Part shown: in pieces, positions 26,345 through 36,583 of the stretch | Layout: each line of letters starts with the position of its first letter | Position numbering within the stretch: the first letter of the stretch is position 1 | Source of the DNA: Membranihabitans marinus | GTDB lineage: Bacteria; Bacteroidota; Bacteroidia; Chitinophagales; Saprospiraceae | Direction of reading: 5' to 3' | DNA: 64,000 nt | Assembly (NCBI RefSeq): GCF_019802045.1 | Contig: NZ_JAHVHU010000011.1 | Span: forward strand, 145,131-209,130 | The notes under the pieces: model-generated | What the model was told of the DNA's origin: nothing | The model's database searches: none | Seen by the model: the letters and a program-made list of their open reading frames with translations, nothing else | Program-made: the position numbers and the translations under genes

Positions 26345-28537
26345 CTATTTCATAAACATGAGTTCTCTGTACTTCACCATTGGCCAATCTTTATCTGCAA
26401 CCAGATATTCCAATCGATCGGTGTGAACACGAATATCTTCCATCAAGGGAGCAACCTTATAACAATATTCATTGGCGATATCTTCAGCTTTATCGAGTTC
26501 ATTTGCCTTCCGACGGACCGTGGTCATTTCGTGCACCAAATCATATATTTTGGATACATTTTCTGAAATATCGTTGACCAATTCTGTTTGCGCTTTCTGA
26601 ACTTCAAAACCCAAACCTTTGAGTTTTTCCATATTGGTTAACACGTCGCTTTGATATTTAATCGCTGCCGGCAGAATATGATTAATCACAATTTCTCCCA
26701 GCGTTCTGGATTCAATTTGAAGCTGCAGGATGTAATTCTCTATCATCACTTCATAGTGAGCCTTCAGCTCCCTGTTCGTCATTACACCACTTTCTGAAAA
26801 TAAATTTTTCGATTTTTCCGTGGTGTACGAATGCAATGCTTCTGGTGTTTTAGCCAGATTGGGCAGACCTCTTCGTTCGGCTTCCAGCCGCCATTCTTCG
26901 CTGTATCCATCCCCTTCAAAAAGAACCGCTTTGGATTCTATGATGTATTCCTTGATCACTTTAAGTATCGCAGTTTCTTTGGGAATATCCTTCTCCAGAA
27001 GATCATTAACCCGGCCATAAAAGTCGACCAGTTGGTGTCCGGCGATGGTATTCATAATGGTCATCGTCGCCGCACAGTTCTGTCTGGACCCCACCATTCT
27101 GATTTCAAACTTATTGCCGGTGAACGCAAACGGTGAAGTTCGGTTCCGGTCCGTATTATCTTTTTTGAGTTCTGGAATTTTAGCCAAGAGCTCCATGATG
27201 TCTTTGACGCCATCTTCATCCGATAGTTTTTCTTCGGCGATATCATTCAGCACCTTGGTCAGGAACTCTCCGATAAATACAGAAACAATAGCCGGTGGCG
27301 CTTCATTGGCGCCCAGCCGGTGATCATTGGATGCAGACGCCACACTGGCACGGAGAATATCTGCATATTCATGTACCGCACGTATGGTGGTCACGAAAAA
27401 CGATAAAAATTCAAGACTTTTTCCCGGTGAAGTACCCGGGGATAGCAGATTTTTCCCTGTATTGGTAGACAAAGACCAATTGTTGTGTTTGCCTGATCCA
27501 TTCACCCCTTCAAATGGTTTTTCATGCAACAACACACGCAGTTGATGTCGGGCAGCCACCCGATCCATAAGATCCATCAAAAGCTGATTGTGATCAATAG
27601 CCACATTCACCTCTTCAAACATCGGTGCCAGTTCATACTGACCCGGCCCGACTTCATTGTGGCGGGTCCGCACCGGGATACCCAGTTTATGGCATTCTTT
27701 TTCAAGGTCTCGCATAAAGGCATATACCCGGTCCGGAATCAATCCAAAATAATGATCATCCAGTTGCTGCCCTTTCGGGGAATTTTTCCCAATCAGGGTC
27801 CGTCCCGTCAACATCAGGTCAGGCCGGGCATAAAACAACGCCTCATCGACCAAAAAATACTCCTGTTCCCATCCCAGGGTCACATTGACCTTTTTCAGAT
27901 TGGCATTGGATTCAAATAATTGACACACATCAAAAGCTGCTTTGGTCAAATACTCTTCCGACTTCAGCAGTGGTAATTTATAATCCAATGCTTCTCCCCC
28001 ATAGGTCACAAAAATGGTGGGTATGCAGAGCGTTTTTCCTTCGCCAATCTCCAAAATAAACGCCGGGGAAGAAGGATCCCAGGCCGTATAACCCCGTGCT
28101 TCAAAGGTAGACCGAAGTCCACCGCCCGGAAAAGAAGAGCCATCCGGTTCTTGCTGGGCCAGAGAACTGCCACTGAATTCTTCCAGTACAGAGCCATCCG
28201 GAGTAATGGTAAAAAAGGAATCATGCTTCTCTGCCGTCCGTCCCGTCAGGGGTTGAAACCAATGCGCATAGTGGGTAGCCCCTTTATCTTGCGCCCACTT
28301 TTGCATTCCGGTGGCTACTTCATCAGCCAATGTTCGATTGAGGTTTTTACCTTCACGTATGGCATCTTTTAGCAGATCGTAGGTATCTCTGGACAAATAC
28401 TTTGCCATGGATTCGTCGCTAAAAGTGTTGCAGCCAAAATAAGATGCAATATTGGGTAATGAATTTTTTAGCACCCCATTTTCATGAGGACTTCGTTCGA
28501 TGATGGTTTCAAGAGCAGAAAATCGTGGTGAGCCCAT
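26345..28537 (-). CDS. glnN: Glutamine synthetase, type III
   Basis: About 730 residues when started at the ATG 28535-28537 (MGSPRFSALETI), the usual GSIII size. A longer frame would begin at 28591, but that start lies upstream of the likely promoter at 28569-28576, so the shorter start is preferred. GSIII signatures seen: the VNVTLGWEQEYFLVDEAL region, GPGQYELAP, NGSGKHNNWSLSTNTG, RLGANEAPPAIVSVF, and PFAFTGNKFEIRMVGS. The enzyme makes glutamine from glutamate, ammonia and ATP in the cytoplasm and is the common form in Bacteroidota. The 15-base repeat follows the stop directly. Confidence 0.95.
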   Translation of the reverse strand: MGSPRFSALETIIERSPHENGVLKNSLPNIASYFGCNTFSDESMAKYLSRDTYDLLKDAIREGKNLNRTLADEVATGMQKWAQDKGATHYAHWFQPLTGRTAEKHDSFFTITPDGSVLEEFSGSSLAQQEPDGSSFPGGGLRSTFEARGYTAWDPSSPAFILEIGEGKTLCIPTIFVTYGGEALDYKLPLLKSEEYLTKAAFDVCQLFESNANLKKVNVTLGWEQEYFLVDEALFYARPDLMLTGRTLIGKNSPKGQQLDDHYFGLIPDRVYAFMRDLEKECHKLGIPVRTRHNEVGPGQYELAPMFEEVNVAIDHNQLLMDLMDRVAARHQLRVLLHEKPFEGVNGSGKHNNWSLSTNTGKNLLSPGTSPGKSLEFLSFFVTTIRAVHEYADILRASVASASNDHRLGANEAPPAIVSVFIGEFLTKVLNDIAEEKLSDEDGVKDIMELLAKIPELKKDNTDRNRTSPFAFTGNKFEIRMVGSRQNCAATMTIMNTIAGHQLVDFYGRVNDLLEKDIPKETAILKVIKEYIIESKAVLFEGDGYSEEWRLEAERRGLPNLAKTPEALHSYTTEKSKNLFSESGVMTNRELKAHYEVMIENYILQLQIESRTLGEIVINHILPAAIKYQSDVLTNMEKLKGLGFEVQKAQTELVNDISENVSKIYDLVHEMTTVRRKANELDKAEDIANEYCYKVAPLMEDIRVHTDRLEYLVADKDWPMVKYRELMFMK

Positions 28538-28568
28538 TGGAAAATATTTTTTTATTTGATTAATGATG

Positions 28569-28576
28569 TAAAGATA
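28569..28576 (-). promoter_or_regulatory. Likely -7 element TATCTTTA for glnN
   Basis: Minus strand, one base from TAnnTTTG, 31 bases before the ATG at 28537 but downstream of the alternative ATG at 28591. It decides the start choice. Confidence 0.45.
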
Positions 28577-28647
28577 GTAGTAATCTAACATTCATCAGAA
28601 TTGATGTTTTCTTAAAATGTTTATTTCAATGAAGCCATATTTTTAAT

Positions 28648-28655
28648 TATATTTG
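28648..28655 (+). promoter_or_regulatory. Bacteroidota -7 element TATATTTG for the HhH/outer-membrane gene
   Basis: Exact TAnnTTTG, 49 bases before the ATG at 28705. Confidence 0.5.
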
Positions 28656-28704
28656 ATAATCAATCAGTTAAGAGGACTCAATTGTGAATTCCAAATGATC
28701 AGCA

Positions 28705-30744
28705 ATGGCTATGGGATGGAAAAAATACACACTCGGAGTTATCCTGTTGACAGCAGGGTGTTCCCTGGTGGGCCAAAGTCCCGTAGAGAATCCACTTGAA
28801 TTTCTGGATGAACTGTCTGATGATGTTATAGATCAAATAGCCGATTACACGGATATACTGGACCTATTGGAATACACCAAAAGGCACCCCATGGACCTCA
28901 ATACAGTAAAAAACCATGATTTGGCAAAATTCCGGATATTGAATCCGACAGAAATAAATGCCATTCTGACGTATAGAGACAAATACGGACCTTTTATCGA
29001 CCCCCATGAATTGCAGGTGATTCCGGAGTTGTCTCTGGAAAAAATTCGGCTATTGCGTCCTTATATTACAGTGCATCATCAAAATGAAATAACTCAGAAT
29101 GGTGCCGGTTATGTCCTGTTTCGCACTTCCGGATATCTTCCAAAGCGCACTGGTTTTCGATCCCAAGACGACAAACCACCAGCTTACCAGGGAAGCCCGC
29201 AAAGCATATTGATTAAATACCGACACTTCCAGCGGCATAACTACAGCTGGGGAATGAGCCTGGAAAAGGATGCAGGCGAATCTTTCAATTTCAAAGGAAA
29301 ACCGGGATTTGACCACATTCACTTCCATTTCTTCAGAACCGGATTATTCAATAAAATAAAAACCCTTGCTTTGGGTGATTACCGCATTAGCCTGGGACAA
29401 GGACTCTTGCAATACCAGGGGTTTGCGATCACAAAATCATCCAATCCCCTGATGATAAAACGAGTAGCGCCGGTGATCCAACCCTATTCCGGAACGAGTG
29501 AATACAATTATTTCCGGGGGGCTGCAGCAGAATTTGATTCCGGAGGATCCATTAAAAATTTCGTTTTTATCCATCGTAAAAAGCGGGATGCCACACTCCG
29601 GGGGCAACCAGCGGAGCATGCCACTTATTTCAGCGCTTTTCAGACCAATGGATTACACCGGACCATCCATGAAGACGCCAAGCGGAATCAAGTGGCAGAA
29701 ACGATAGCGGGACATCGTTTCCAATGGGATCACAAATCCTGGAAAATTGGTTTAAACTCTATTTATCAGGGATTTTCATTTCCCTATAAACCGGTTACAC
29801 GGATCGATAATATCCGACGATTAACCGGTTCACATTTCATTGGACATTCCCTGGACTTCAGTGGTCATCTGAAAAGTTTTCACCTATTTGGCGAGGTAGC
29901 TACACAAAAATACCGCTCACCTGCTTTCACGGTCTCAGGTCTGTACAGTTTCAATGCTCGTCTGGATGCTGCTCTGCTTATTCGACGCTTTCCTGCCCAT
30001 TTTGCGCCGATTTTTGGGAATGCTTTTTCAGCTCGATCCACGCCCAATAATGAATCAGGAATCTATCTTGGGATGAATTACCACCCAAAAGAATATTCCC
30101 GGTTGTCTTTTTACCTCGACAGCTGGAAAGGACTCTGGCCCACGTTTCAAGCGCATGGGCCTACTTTCGATCAGGACTTCATGGTCAGATACGAGACCGC
30201 CCGCCGACGAAAATGGGAAATGTTTGCCCAGTTAAAATGGAAACACCGGGCTAAAAACCACGGTCATCTTTCCCCGGCTTACAACACGGTCACCTACAAA
30301 GACCAAATTAATTTCAGAATACAATTTCGTAAAATCAAATACCAACGGTGGCGGTGGACAAACCGTATAGAGGTGGTCCGTACTCAGCCTACCAACAATA
30401 TCCCGGAATACGGATACATGGTATTTAGCGATCTATTGTTCTCCAGACTCGGTTCCTGGTGGACCTATGCCGGTAGAATAGGCTGGTTCGACATCCCTTC
30501 CTATGACACCCGGATTTACAGCTATGAACCTGACATCCGGTATAGTTTTAGTATTCCAGCTTTTTATGGAACGGGCTGGCGGATCGCCGCCAGGATCAGT
30601 CGGAAATGGCGCCGGGGTTTGCGGATCGAATTGCGTACCGGCTGGACTTTCCTACCCGGACAGGACCAGGTAGGAAGCGGATACAATGCGGTACCCGGAT
30701 CGTTTAACCAACAAATAAAGGCTCAGATGATCCATGAATTTTAG
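28705..30744 (+). CDS. Helix-hairpin-helix plus outer-membrane beta-barrel protein
   Basis: A 679-residue exported protein; a second ATG two codons later is equally possible. After a signal/lipobox-like start (TAGC near 17-20), residues about 45-125 form a ComEA-like helix-hairpin-helix pair (HPMDLNTVKNHDLAKFRILNP in pieces, then a second ELQVIPELSLEKIRLL unit). The remainder (130-679) is rich in aromatic, Gly and Arg residues in alternating strands, typical of an outer-membrane barrel. This HhH-barrel combination is widespread in Bacteroidota and uncharacterised; DNA uptake has been suggested by the ComEA-like domain only. No coupled gene. Confidence 0.8.
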   Translation: MAMGWKKYTLGVILLTAGCSLVGQSPVENPLEFLDELSDDVIDQIADYTDILDLLEYTKRHPMDLNTVKNHDLAKFRILNPTEINAILTYRDKYGPFIDPHELQVIPELSLEKIRLLRPYITVHHQNEITQNGAGYVLFRTSGYLPKRTGFRSQDDKPPAYQGSPQSILIKYRHFQRHNYSWGMSLEKDAGESFNFKGKPGFDHIHFHFFRTGLFNKIKTLALGDYRISLGQGLLQYQGFAITKSSNPLMIKRVAPVIQPYSGTSEYNYFRGAAAEFDSGGSIKNFVFIHRKKRDATLRGQPAEHATYFSAFQTNGLHRTIHEDAKRNQVAETIAGHRFQWDHKSWKIGLNSIYQGFSFPYKPVTRIDNIRRLTGSHFIGHSLDFSGHLKSFHLFGEVATQKYRSPAFTVSGLYSFNARLDAALLIRRFPAHFAPIFGNAFSARSTPNNESGIYLGMNYHPKEYSRLSFYLDSWKGLWPTFQAHGPTFDQDFMVRYETARRRKWEMFAQLKWKHRAKNHGHLSPAYNTVTYKDQINFRIQFRKIKYQRWRWTNRIEVVRTQPTNNIPEYGYMVFSDLLFSRLGSWWTYAGRIGWFDIPSYDTRIYSYEPDIRYSFSIPAFYGTGWRIAARISRKWRRGLRIELRTGWTFLPGQDQVGSGYNAVPGSFNQQIKAQMIHEF

Positions 30745-30790
30745 AGCTCAAGAGCGGTATTTACGTAAGAACAGAACCAGGAATCCCTAA

Positions 30791-30906
30791 CCCGCTTTAT
30801 TCACCACGTCAATTTATTACTACGCATAATACACAGTGCATCAATTGCTTAATTTCCAAAATTGGGCCTATTACATACCCCGATTTTGGGTGACGTTGGA
30901 CTTTTG
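30791..30906 (+). repeat. Hairpin-rich interspersed repeat, copy B (truncated)
   Basis: Matches the first 116 bases of copy C (33671 onward) in the same orientation and then diverges. The main hairpin is kept as CCAAAATTGGG (30856-30866) with CCCGATTTTGG (30879-30889), with one pair changed to a G-U wobble. It lies just before the broken TonB receptor, and copy C just after it. Confidence 0.8.
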
Positions 30907-31057
30907 CGGGCTAAATCCTTCGCCAGTATTTGAAATGCAAATCGGCGTACGGTATTCTTCATTATCGGCAGGAGGTTCTTTTTTTATAGCTATTTCCCCT
31001 GTATCGTCAAACTTTATAGTCTATCCGGGGTTCTGCCTTATAAAAGAACAGATAATC

Positions 31058-33592
31058 ATGAGTAGAATTTCATCAATGGGCTTTGTTTTCTTCATCTGGT
31101 TCACAGTTATCGCAAACTCTTTTGCTCAAGATACCAACCCGTCTACCAAAATTTTCGGTTCTACCTTTTGCTTCCGTGGCCGTACATGATACCGAATCTT
31201 CAGCATTGACCGATGGTACTATTACACAGGATAATGGCAATTTTGAGATTGAAAATTTAGATTATGGCGATTACTATCTGGTTGTTTCCTTCTTAGGCTT
31301 CCAGACAGACACCCTCTCCGGTATTGTACTGTCCTCAGAAAATCCTGAAATTCCACTGGGAACGGTTTATCTCCAATCCCAAGCCCTGGAACTGGAAGGG
31401 GTGGAAGTCGTCGGGTTGGCCAGTACGACGAGCCGGAAAATCGACCGGCAAACCTACCGGGCAGATCACTTCGGGACCGCCCGGGGAGGTACCGCAACAG
31501 ACATCCTGGCTAACCTGCCATCCTTGTCAGTCAATCATGACGGTGAAGTGACTTTGCGCGGTTCCACTGATTTTGCAGTCTACCTCAATGGCAAACCGAC
31601 ACAGATGGAAGCATCGGTACTCCTAGGACAGATTCCGGCCAATACTATTGCAAGTATTGATGTGATCACCTTGCCCACGGCCCGGATGGAAGCACAGGGT
31701 TCAGGCGGTATCGTTAATATCACAACTACGCAATCCGTCAGAAAGGGATGGTCTGTCCAGGCGGATGCTATGGCTGGCGGAGTGCCGTGGGCGAATAAAG
31801 TGCACAAATACAGTGACCAGAATCTTAACTATGATCGCTGGGGCGGAGGGCTCAATCTTCACTACCGTAACAACAAGATATCTTTCTATGGGAATCTGAA
31901 TTATAGCACAAGAAATCTAAAAAGTTTCCGCTCCGGAGATGCCCGGCTTTTACAACCTGATGATTCCTATTACCATATGATAGCAGAAGGCGAACGTCTG
32001 GAATGGCAAGAAAATTATGGAGTCAGTGCGGGCATGGATTACCATCTGGATACCACCACATTCATTTCAGCATCCTATTTTTACGGTCATCGAAACAAAG
32101 GGCGTACGGCACACTACGTATATCATAATTATTATGGTGATATAGATCAACATGAGTTGGAAGGCCGGGAACAATTCACCCATCATATCTACAATCCAAA
32201 TACCGATGACCGGAATGGTAATTTCCATACGGGCTCCGTTGATTTTTCCAAAAATATTGACCAAAACTCAAAGTTGCAAGCTTCGCTACTCTATGAACAT
32301 TCCGGATTAAACTGGAGTCTACAGAATCCAGCGTATGCCTTTGATGCGGTGAACGATCAAGTGGGTATGCTGGCCCGTCAGTTTTACCAGACCGACGATA
32401 CGCCTTTAGAGGGAGCCCGCCTCTCGCTCAACTATCAAAAAAATTGGGCAATGGCCATTCTCTTGGGGTGGGTATTCAACCGCAGTTACTCCGTCAGTCC
32501 GGTACATTCAATTTTGACACCTTACAAATCCACTCAAATACATGGATTCCTCAACATGAGTTCAACAACAGCATTGATTTGAACCGGGCCATATATGGGG
32601 GATACATTGACTACGTAGGAAGCTGGAATAAAATCAACTACCGAACTGGGTTGCGTTTTGAATACACAGACCAGCTCATGGAAATTGAAAATCCGAATTA
32701 TTTAAATATATTTCAACGACCAACACAACCCTCTTATCGCCTACAAAAAGCAGATTGGTTTCCAAGCCTTCATGTAAGCTATGATATTGACGAACGAAAT
32801 TCATTGATATTGGCAGCCAGCCGGCGAATAAATCGTCCGCCCACCAAAAACATGTCTCCCTTTCTATACCGACGTCACCATGAAGTCTACGTGGTGGGTG
32901 ACCCAGCTTTGAAGCCAGAATATCTAAAAACTGCTGAACTAAGCTTAATAAAAGGAATTGGGAATCAGCAACTGACCTTGACAGGATTTTACAGAGGAAC
33001 AGATGATGCCATTTTCAGAGCGAATACCGTATTTGAAGAAGAAAATGTATTAATTCGAAGCTATACCAATTCGGGCAATGTACGGGCACTGGGTGCAGAA
33101 ATAAACACGAATATCACCGCCGGGTCACGGGCTCGTTTTATGATCGGAGCCTCCCTTTATGACTTCAATGTCCAGGCAGATATCTTCGGGTTTAAAGAAG
33201 ACAATCAAAGTACGAACTGGAACGTCAAAGGAAATATGAATCTATTTCTACGCAGTGATCTAAGACTTTCCATTGATATGGATGTTCGTTCGGCAACAGT
33301 AACCACTCAAGGTCAAAATGAACTCTTTTATGTTTCAAATGCAGCCATGCATTACTCCCCCGCCAGGTGGAATTCATGGACCTTCGGACTAAAAGTTACA
33401 GATCTGCTGGGATCCAATATTCAGGGACTGAACACGCGCGCTTATGATGCTACCGGAAGTCAAATTTTCTTTCAACAAACAACTTTTGATCGTTCCGGTC
33501 CTATTTTTGAATTTTTGGCAAGCTATTCTTTGAATACCCAATCAAAGCAAGCGAAGGAAGGAAAAAGCATTTTTGGTGATGAACAATTCTAA
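31058..33592 (+). pseudogene. TonB-dependent outer-membrane receptor, split by two frameshifts
   Basis: Three pieces make one protein. The start at 31058 gives a signal peptide (MSRISSMGFVFFIWF...FAQ) and a few residues; the frame changes between about 31140 and 31190, where the first strands of the carboxypeptidase-regulatory domain also seem deleted. The second piece, to 32582, has the FASVAVHD...GNFEIENLDYGDYYL domain, the plug (TDILANLPSLSVNHDGEVTLRG) and part of the barrel. The frame changes again at a run of seven A (32437-32443): one extra A would restore YQKKLGNGHSLG and read on to 33592. The receptor resembles outer-membrane-beta-barrel TonB proteins of unknown substrate. Either decay, slippage-based switching or sequencing error. 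Confidence 0.82.
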
Positions 33593-33670
33593 TAAGAATC
33601 AAAACCAAAGGATGGCACATTAATCAAAATATCGGGCGATGTATATCTTTTAAGCAGTATGACCGCTTTG

Positions 33671-33920
33671 CCCGCTTTATTCACCACGTCAATCTAGTAT
33701 GATGCATAATATGCAATGAATCAATTGCTTAATTCCCAAAATTGGAGCTAATACATAGCCCAATTTTGGGTGACGTTTGACTTTTGATTCATCCTTTATC
33801 CTCGGGGCAGAGCCCTCCCCCAGCGAAGGCGGGGAATGTGGATTGACCTCATTCGATCTCGCCCATGGCGAGATTTTGCTCAGTCATACTGAACTTTCCG
33901 TCTCGGCTCGACCGAGACTA
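33671..33920 (+). repeat. Hairpin-rich interspersed repeat, copy C (full length)
   Basis: About 250 bases. Contains CCCAAAATTGG (33735-33745) pairing with 33760-33770, a hairpin ATCTCGCC-CAT-GGCGAGAT around 33856-33874, and GTCTCGG-CTCGA-CCGAGAC (33900-33918). Same orientation as copy B, opposite to copy A. The rest of 33593-34148 holds no gene. Confidence 0.85.
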
Positions 33921-34148
33921 CATTTGGTCCTATTACTAAAACACATAATCAACGCCAGGTAGGTCATTCAAAAGCCATGAATTTTCCGGGTTTGGGTATA
34001 CCGCCCGGTTTGCTCTATGTTTCATTTTTCTGACGGAATGCCCAAAAAACAAAGGAGTTGATATAATAAGAAGTCCTCCCAATGACGTTGGTGTGAAAAA
34101 AAGAAAAGCTATATTTACAGTTATGACTTATCCAATGATTCCGGCCCT

Positions 34149-35540
34149 ATGAAATCCTCGAGAAAGTATGCAATCATCGATGTCGAAACGACCGGAGGAA
34201 GCGCACGTCGGGAAAGACTCACGGAGATTGCTATCGCCATTCACGATGGCAGGAATGTCCTTGATACCTTCGAGTCATTAATCAACCCGGAACGACCCAT
34301 TCCACCCTTCATTCAAAATCTCACGGGAATTACCAATGAGATGGTCGAAGACGCACCCTACTTTTATGAGATAGCCCGAAAGATTGTTGAGATGACCGAG
34401 GGATGTATTTTTGTTGCACACAACGTGAAGTTTGACTACATGTTTATCCGCAGCGAATTCGAACGGTTAGGGTATAGTTATCAACGCCGGCAACTGTGCA
34501 CCAAACAATTGAGCAAAAAGTTGTTTCCTCAGATCGGAAGGTACGGGCTGGATCGCTTAATTGATTACTTTAATATTCAGGTAGAAACACGGCACCGGGC
34601 AATGGCTGATGTTCAAGCAACAGTTGAAGTATTCAATCAACTGCTTCATAAAGACCAGGAAGACAACGCATTCAATCACCTGATTAACAATGGAATAAAA
34701 CTAAGCAAACTACCCGGAAGTTTAAATCTGGAAGATCTGCACCGCATTCCAGAGACGAGTGGTATATATTATTTTTTCGGTCACAATGATCACTTGCTGT
34801 ATGTGGGAAAAAGTAAAAACATCCAAAAAAGAGTGATGCAACATTTTTCAAAACCAACCACAAAATCCCTTAAATTTTTAGTGCGAACCCAACGCATCGA
34901 TTATGAAGAAACGGGCAGTGAGATTGCAGCCATTCTGCGCGAAGATGAGGTCATTAAAAAACAACGTCCGGAATATAATATTGCACAACGAAAAACACTC
35001 AAACCTTACGGTCTTCATGTGGCGCAAAAGGAACAAGGATCCGGTTTCAAAATGGAATTGCATCCGATCATGGACGAACAGGAAAATGGATTTATCAAAA
35101 CATTTAAAAGCAAACGATCTGCCAAGTTACAAGTTCAGGGGTTACTTGAAAAACATGGTCTATCCGAATATTTCACTTTCGATCGTTCGGGTCAATCTAT
35201 TGTGGTACAGTCCATAGCTAGCAATGTTCCCGAGAACAAAGAATGGGACACACCCCTTCGGGAACTTCTATCGGACCTGCACTTCCGTGAGGACTTCCAC
35301 TACATCGTTATCGACGACAGTTACTCCCACCACGAAGCCATGTGCTTTGTATTCCACCGAGGGATTCTGATCAAAACAGGAACCCTGGATATCGAAACTG
35401 GAAACACTGGAATAAATCCCGAGGATCTGAACGATTGTCGACCACCTCTCGCCATCAATGATCAGGTGATCACATTTATACAAAAGCATAAAAAGCGATA
35501 TAAAATCAATAAGTTACCATCTGATTTCCAGTCATTTTGA
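34149..35540 (+). CDS. DnaQ-like 3'-5' exonuclease fused to a GIY-YIG nuclease
   Basis: A 463-residue two-domain nuclease. Residues 1-170 are a DEDDh exonuclease: IIDVETTG (D11, E13), VAHNVKFDYMF (H91, D96) and HRAMADVQATVEV (H149, D154). Residues 200-280 are a GIY-YIG endonuclease of the UvrC/Cho type: GIYYFF, LLYVGKSKNIQKRV, and the catalytic Glu in GSEIAAILREDEVIKK. The last 160 residues have no recognised fold. The fusion is known in several phyla and is thought to serve DNA repair; it often has been annotated as DNA polymerase III epsilon, but the polymerase is elsewhere. Monocistronic. Confidence 0.9.
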   Translation: MKSSRKYAIIDVETTGGSARRERLTEIAIAIHDGRNVLDTFESLINPERPIPPFIQNLTGITNEMVEDAPYFYEIARKIVEMTEGCIFVAHNVKFDYMFIRSEFERLGYSYQRRQLCTKQLSKKLFPQIGRYGLDRLIDYFNIQVETRHRAMADVQATVEVFNQLLHKDQEDNAFNHLINNGIKLSKLPGSLNLEDLHRIPETSGIYYFFGHNDHLLYVGKSKNIQKRVMQHFSKPTTKSLKFLVRTQRIDYEETGSEIAAILREDEVIKKQRPEYNIAQRKTLKPYGLHVAQKEQGSGFKMELHPIMDEQENGFIKTFKSKRSAKLQVQGLLEKHGLSEYFTFDRSGQSIVVQSIASNVPENKEWDTPLRELLSDLHFREDFHYIVIDDSYSHHEAMCFVFHRGILIKTGTLDIETGNTGINPEDLNDCRPPLAINDQVITFIQKHKKRYKINKLPSDFQSF

Positions 35541-35639
35541 TCTTCTGATTTTCCGGACAGCCTGACCATTGGCTGGCTCCAACGATAATTAAAAACCATT
35601 TTATCCGGACCGTTGTTAATAAAATAAAAATTCCACTGT

Positions 35640-36419
35640 ATGAAAACATTAAATAGTCTTCTCACCATCTGTTCTTTTATCCTATTTTCGACCTTAACTT
35701 CGAGTCTGTACAGTCAGGTGGAGACACCTGTCACGGTCCGGGTCATCGCACACGATGCTAAGTTAATCGGAAACAGCATGGGGAGCGTTGACATTACCAT
35801 CAAGGATCAATCTACCGGTACAATTCTGGCATCCGGAAAGACCGAAGGCAGTACGGGCGATACAAAACGATTAGTTCTCAACGATAAATCGCGCTACGAC
35901 GAGATAAGTACGCCGGGCTCAGCGGCCTTCCAGACCACCATTCCGCTGACCCGTCCGGTTTTTGCCGAAATTGAAGCAACTTTTCATACAGCCTATACCG
36001 GTCATCCCATCACGATGACACAAACCCAATGGCTGATCCCCGGCAAAGCCATGTCTGGCGATGGTATCGTGTTGGATATGCCTGGATTTGCGATGCGAAT
36101 CCAACATCCCCTGCCCCATGCATCCCTATCAATGCAGCATAAAGAAGATGTCCATATTGATCTGTTTATGATCATGTTGTGCGGATGCCCCATTAGTCCC
36201 GGTGGAACCTGGGACAGTGAGCCTATGGAAGTGGAAGCGCTGGTTTATGAAGGGAAAGAATTTATCCGAAGCATTCCGTTTGAGAATACAGCAACGAATC
36301 ATTTTCGGGCTGATCTGTCCGGACTGCAGCAAGGCAGTTATGATGTTTATGTATCGGCGTATGATCCCCGCAGCAAGAATACGGGCGTAGAGAAGATCCA
36401 CGTCACCTTACAGGAGTAA
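35640..36419 (+). CDS. Exported protein of unknown function
   Basis: A 259-residue protein with a signal peptide (about 1-25, ending LYSQ). The mature part is beta-rich; a central PLPHASLSMQHKEDVHID segment and a CGCPISPGGTWDS motif stand out (two Cys two apart, a possible metal site). A C-terminal GSYDVYVSAYDPRSKNTG strand looks like an Ig-like domain. Unrelated to its neighbours as far as can be seen; it precedes miaE by 164 bases. Confidence 0.7.
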   Translation: MKTLNSLLTICSFILFSTLTSSLYSQVETPVTVRVIAHDAKLIGNSMGSVDITIKDQSTGTILASGKTEGSTGDTKRLVLNDKSRYDEISTPGSAAFQTTIPLTRPVFAEIEATFHTAYTGHPITMTQTQWLIPGKAMSGDGIVLDMPGFAMRIQHPLPHASLSMQHKEDVHIDLFMIMLCGCPISPGGTWDSEPMEVEALVYEGKEFIRSIPFENTATNHFRADLSGLQQGSYDVYVSAYDPRSKNTGVEKIHVTLQE

Positions 36420-36559
36420 TTGTTACCAAGACGTGTTCTCAATACACCTGGCCGCCGCTGCATATCATAGTACACCGCAGCCAGCCCATCCTTTGGTACG
36501 GTCCAGCGGACCAAAATGACGCGCTTTGATTTGTGCGATTCCAATATTACGTGTATCAT

Positions 36560-36567
36560 TACATTTT
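36560..36567 (+). promoter_or_regulatory. Weak -7 element TACATTTT before miaE
   Basis: Seven of eight bases of TAnnTTTG, 16 bases before the ATG at 36584. It lies downstream of a possible GTG start at 36533, arguing for the ATG. Confidence 0.3.
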
Positions 36568-36583
36568 ACCAAATGTAAATGGA

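Noticed and set aside
33777..33962. 61-codon plus-strand frame inside repeat copy C
   Set aside because: Same reason as for copy A; it is better explained as part of a structured repeat.
36347..36559. 70-codon minus-strand frame antisense to the end of the exported protein and upstream of miaE
   Set aside because: No family or start support, and it overlaps a well-supported gene and the miaE promoter region.
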